From NCBI GenBank assembly GCA_049601975.1, contig JBMYRC010000164.1, positions 1 through 8,535 of the forward strand: a stretch of DNA of 8,535 nucleotides. Reading direction: 5' to 3'. This stretch comes from UBA6544 sp049601975 (lineage in GTDB: Bacteria; Pseudomonadota; Alphaproteobacteria; UBA8366). Below, in pieces: positions 6,087 through 8,535 of this stretch; position 1 is the first letter of the stretch, and every line of letters begins with the position of its first letter. Below the pieces are notes generated by a model. That model searched no databases and was not told the origin of the DNA. It worked only from the letters and a program-made list of their open reading frames with translations. Both the position numbers and the translations under genes were made by a program.

Positions 6087-6119
6087 CTCAATCAATATTG
6101 AGGCAACCTTCCAGTTGCC
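6087..6119. terminator. Tandem hairpins between convergent genes
   Basis: Two adjacent inverted repeats fill the gap between zevB and znuA. The first is CTCAAT-caat-ATTGAG (6087-6102). The second is GGCAAC-cttcca-GTTGCC (6102-6119). Each stem is six perfect base pairs. Neither is followed by a clear T-run on either strand, so a classical intrinsic terminator is not shown. The position between convergent operons makes a bidirectional transcript end plausible. Confidence 0.35.
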
Positions 6120-6123
6120 GGTC

Positions 6124-7116
6124 TTACGATCCGAGCGATTTCGTCAGCGTCGTCGCGTTCTGGCGCATCATTTTTAGATAGGTGGAAGCCGGACCGTCGG
6201 AGCCGGAGAGCGCATCCGAGTAAAGCGTGCCGCCAATGGTGACCCCGGTCTCGCGGGCGATCTGCTCCAGGAGCCTGTTATCGGTGATCGTCTCGACGAA
6301 CACGGCTGAGATACCTTCTTTGCGGATCTGAAGAATCATCTTGGCCACATCCGCAGCCGACGGTTCACTGTCGGTGCTGAGGCCTTGCGGTGCTTCGAAA
6401 GCCAGTCCGTAGCTGACCGCAAAATACCCGAACGCGTCATGCGAGGTAACCACGGTGCGCTTGCTTTTCGGTAGCTTCGCCATCATCGCGCGGATGTCGG
6501 TATCCAACGATTTGATCTCCGCCACATAAGCCGCACGATTGCCATAGAAGGCCGCAGCGCGTGCCGGATCGACCTTGGCGAGAGCTGCAGTTATATTGTC
6601 CACGTAGGTCACGGCGTTCTCGAGGTTTTGCCATGCATGAGGATCAAAGACGCCGTGATCATGTCCGGCATGCTCGTCTCCATGCTTGTCATCAGCATGG
6701 TCTTTATGGCGCGCTTCCTTGCCGTGATCATCTTTGTGGTCTTCGTCATGCCCATCTTCAAAGGCGATCGCATTGATACCTCGGGTCGTGACCACCCGCA
6801 TGCCATTAAAACCAGAAGCCTCGACAAGGCGGTCGATCCAACCTTCAAAATTGAGCCCGTTTACGAAGAGGAGCTCGGCTTTGCTGACCGCGCGGGCATC
6901 GTCCGGCGTGGGTTGAAAGACATGCGCGTCACCATCCGGGCCGACGAGTGTGGTGACCGAAACATGTGCGCCTCCGATGCGCTTCACCATATCGCCAAGG
7001 ATTGAAAAGGTGGCGACGACAGGGATAGGCTTATCCGACTGCGCAAACGCTGGTGCGGCAAGTAATAGAGCAACAAGACCCATCGCAATCTTCAGAATCG
7101 TTCGGCGGTTCTTCAT
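6124..7116 (-). CDS. znuA: Zinc ABC transporter substrate-binding protein, AztC-like ligand set
   Basis: This periplasmic cluster A-I binding protein of 330 residues captures zinc for the ABC importer encoded upstream. The signal peptide is MKNRRT plus a hydrophobic core, with cleavage after AFA25. Zinc ligands are readable as H65 ('DAHVFQP'), H160 ('DPHAW'), H226 ('SHDAFGYF') and D301 ('YSDALSG'). The His-His-His-Asp set resembles AztC of Paracoccus rather than ZnuA of E. coli, which lacks the Asp. A histidine- and acid-rich loop at 123-154 (nine His) lies between the first two ligands, typical of zinc rather than manganese members. ATG 7116 has AAGGA at good spacing and lies 11 bases after the permease stop. 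It is the last gene of the operon; no AztD-like gene follows. Zinc specificity is well supported. Confidence 0.93.
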   Translation of the reverse strand: MKNRRTILKIAMGLVALLLAAPAFAQSDKPIPVVATFSILGDMVKRIGGAHVSVTTLVGPDGDAHVFQPTPDDARAVSKAELLFVNGLNFEGWIDRLVEASGFNGMRVVTTRGINAIAFEDGHDEDHKDDHGKEARHKDHADDKHGDEHAGHDHGVFDPHAWQNLENAVTYVDNITAALAKVDPARAAAFYGNRAAYVAEIKSLDTDIRAMMAKLPKSKRTVVTSHDAFGYFAVSYGLAFEAPQGLSTDSEPSAADVAKMILQIRKEGISAVFVETITDNRLLEQIARETGVTIGGTLYSDALSGSDGPASTYLKMMRQNATTLTKSLGS

Positions 7117-7127
7117 AGCTTTATCCT

Positions 7128-7997
7128 TCAGGTTTCGATGTGGGGACGGGGCAATGTTCTAGCGATTAGGCCATGCGCCGGCCCAATTACCAGCGATACG
7201 CCGTAAACAATACCCGCCACGAGGATGATGGCCGGTCCGGACGGCAGACTGAAATGATACGAAAGCAGCAGTCCGCAGAGGCTCGAAAAGACGGCCGTGA
7301 CGACGGCAACCGTTATCAGTCCGCCGATACTTTCAGCCCAGAATCGCGCGGTGGCAGCAGGTAGAATCATGATACCGACAGCCATAAGCGTACCAAGAGC
7401 GTGGAACCCGCCAACCAAATTCAATACCACGAGCGCAAGGAAGGTTAAATGGGTTACGGCGCTGAGCCCGCTGACCGAGCGCAGAAACTGCGGGTCAGCG
7501 CATTCAAGGACGAGAGGTCGGAACAGGGCTGCAAGGACAAGCACCGAGAGGCTCGCGATTGAACACAGAAGGATCAGCGCGCCATCGTCGAGCGCCAATA
7601 CCGTGCCGAACAATACGTGCATCAAGTCCACATTGCTGCCGCGTGTCGATACAATAAGCACGCCGAGCGCCAACGAAATTAGATAGAAAACGGCAAGGCT
7701 TGCATCCTCTCGCAAGGCTGTGACACGCGTGACGAAGCCCGAGAGCAGTGCCACGGCCATACCGGCAATGAGCCCGCCAATGGTCATGGCGCCAAGCGAG
7801 AGCCCAAAAATTAGATATCCGACTGCTGCACCCGGCAGGATCGCATGCGCCATCGCGTCACCCGTTAGACTCATTCGCCGCAACATGAGGAACACACCCA
7901 CTGGAGTCCCACCGACAGAAATGGCGATGCAGCCAAACAATGCGCGGCGCATAAACCCGAACTCCGCAAACGGCGAGAAAAAAATCTCCCAGATCAC
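7128..7997 (-). CDS. znuB: Zinc ABC transporter permease
   Basis: This inner-membrane permease of the ZnuB/TroC (ABC-3) family forms the channel of the zinc importer. It is strongly hydrophobic, with about eight segments beginning at 'RRALFGCIAISVGG'. The conserved 'LRRMSLTGDAMAHAILPGAAVGYL' region is where the ATPase docks. 'GTLMAVGIMILPAATARFW' is the family's late signature. The frame extends to ATG 8045, but GTG 7997 is preferred. It has GGAG six bases upstream, it overlaps the ATPase stop as GTGA (classic coupling), and it gives 289 residues, whereas the longer start would overlap the ATPase by 52 bases. It lies between the ATPase and binding-protein genes in one operon. The operon promoter is outside the window, so Zur control cannot be seen directly. 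Confidence 0.92.
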   Translation of the reverse strand: MIWEIFFSPFAEFGFMRRALFGCIAISVGGTPVGVFLMLRRMSLTGDAMAHAILPGAAVGYLIFGLSLGAMTIGGLIAGMAVALLSGFVTRVTALREDASLAVFYLISLALGVLIVSTRGSNVDLMHVLFGTVLALDDGALILLCSIASLSVLVLAALFRPLVLECADPQFLRSVSGLSAVTHLTFLALVVLNLVGGFHALGTLMAVGIMILPAATARFWAESIGGLITVAVVTAVFSSLCGLLLSYHFSLPSGPAIILVAGIVYGVSLVIGPAHGLIARTLPRPHIET

Positions 7998-8535
7998 GTC
8001 GAGCTCCGACCGCAGATATGTGGCGGCCCGGCGCACGCTTCGCACATTTGGCGGGCGCGAAACTGGTTCTCAGAGGTAAGAACCTTTTCCGTGGGCCCAT
8101 GGGCGACGAGCTCACGCGCAAGCATTAGCGTCTGTGGGAAATACCCACGGACCGTTTCCAAGTCGTGCAACACAGCGATCACTGTTCGCCCTTCGCCATG
8201 CCATCGCTGTATCACGCCGATCAGGTCCGCCATGGCACTTGCGTCGATCGCGCTGAAAGGCTCATCCAACAAAACGAGCTGTGCATCTTGCAGCAAGAGC
8301 CGAGCGAATAGCGCTCTCTGCAATTGCCCGCCGGAAAGCGATCCGATCTGGCGGGATTCAAATCCGGTCAGTCCCACGGCGGCAATAGCAGCATCGATGC
8401 GCGTGCGACGCTTCTTTCCCAGCGATCCAAACGGGCCGATCTCACGCCAGAGCCCCATGGTGACGAGGTCGACCACTGAAAGCGGGAAGGATTTGTCGAT
8501 TTCCGATTGTTGCGGCAGAAAAGCGACGTCTTCGC
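7994..8535 (-). CDS. znuC: Zinc ABC transporter ATPase, N-terminus cut by the window edge
   Basis: This is the ATP-hydrolysing subunit of the importer, cytoplasmic and bound to the permease. The frame runs off the right edge, leaving 179 codons. Visible, in order, are the Q-loop 'FLPQQSEID', the signature 'LSGGQLQRALFARLL', Walker B 'AQLVLLDEPF' with the D-loop 'SAID', and the switch histidine 'AVLHD'. The Walker A motif and the start lie outside the window; a GTG at 8476 is internal, not the start. The 'SFPLSVVDLVTMGLW' stretch after the Q-loop is typical of metal-chelate (Znu/Azt/Mnt) ATPases. The short cysteine-containing tail overlaps the permease start by four bases. It is first in the operon, giving the order ATPase-permease-binding protein. 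Confidence 0.93.
   Translation of the reverse strand, partial: EDVAFLPQQSEIDKSFPLSVVDLVTMGLWREIGPFGSLGKKRRTRIDAAIAAVGLTGFESRQIGSLSGGQLQRALFARLLLQDAQLVLLDEPFSAIDASAMADLIGVIQRWHGEGRTVIAVLHDLETVRGYFPQTLMLARELVAHGPTEKVLTSENQFRARQMCEACAGPPHICGRSST

Noticed and set aside
6654..6750. Repetitive CATG/GTCATC-rich stretch that looks like a short tandem repeat.
   Set aside because: It is the coding sequence of the His/Asp-rich loop of the zinc-binding protein on the minus strand, not an independent repeat.
7998..8045. Longer permease starting at ATG 8045.
   Set aside because: It would overlap the ATPase gene by 52 bases; GTG 7997 has a GGAG site and a 4-base GTGA overlap with the ATPase stop.

Overview
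The window looks like an accessory zinc-starvation island from a proteobacterium, most likely an alphaproteobacterium. That placement rests on protein style (the HisI C-terminal pattern, the CysRS and FolE sequences), moderately high GC and an IS6-type insertion sequence. The genus cannot be fixed from sequence reading alone.

Layout, left to right. Positions 1-163 are the truncated end of an IS6-family insertion sequence: the transposase N-terminus reading left, plus a terminal inverted repeat. A DUF1330 protein follows on the minus strand (237-563). Then comes about 500 bases with no convincing gene. A minus-strand pair, folE then hisI (2230 down to 1080), encodes paralogues of two normally zinc-dependent enzymes, GTP cyclohydrolase I and phosphoribosyl-AMP cyclohydrolase. 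A plus-strand series diverges from it: a Zur-type Fur regulator, a full-length but twice-interrupted cysteinyl-tRNA synthetase, and a DUF1007 + NicO pair that resembles ZevA-ZevB. Convergent to these, on the minus strand, is a zinc ABC transporter read ATPase, permease, binding protein (znuC-znuB-znuA, in the order also seen in aztABC). The ATPase is cut by the right edge.

The control point is the gap between folE and zur. It holds a 20-bp perfect palindrome overlapped by a second 18-bp palindrome, both built from an ACGTTATA repeat. It sits on two mirrored candidate promoters whose -10 hexamers lie back to back. This is a strong candidate Zur operator that would shut off both directions when zinc is sufficient.

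Taken together, when zinc is scarce the cell would derepress two uptake routes (Znu/Azt-like and Zev-like) and stand-in copies of zinc enzymes. The stand-ins are uneven. HisI has lost one of its three zinc cysteines (DCD has become DDD). FolE keeps all its zinc ligands. CysRS has two in-frame stop codons, one of them a TGA exactly at a zinc-ligand cysteine codon, plus a damaged HIGH motif, so it is most likely a recent pseudogene.
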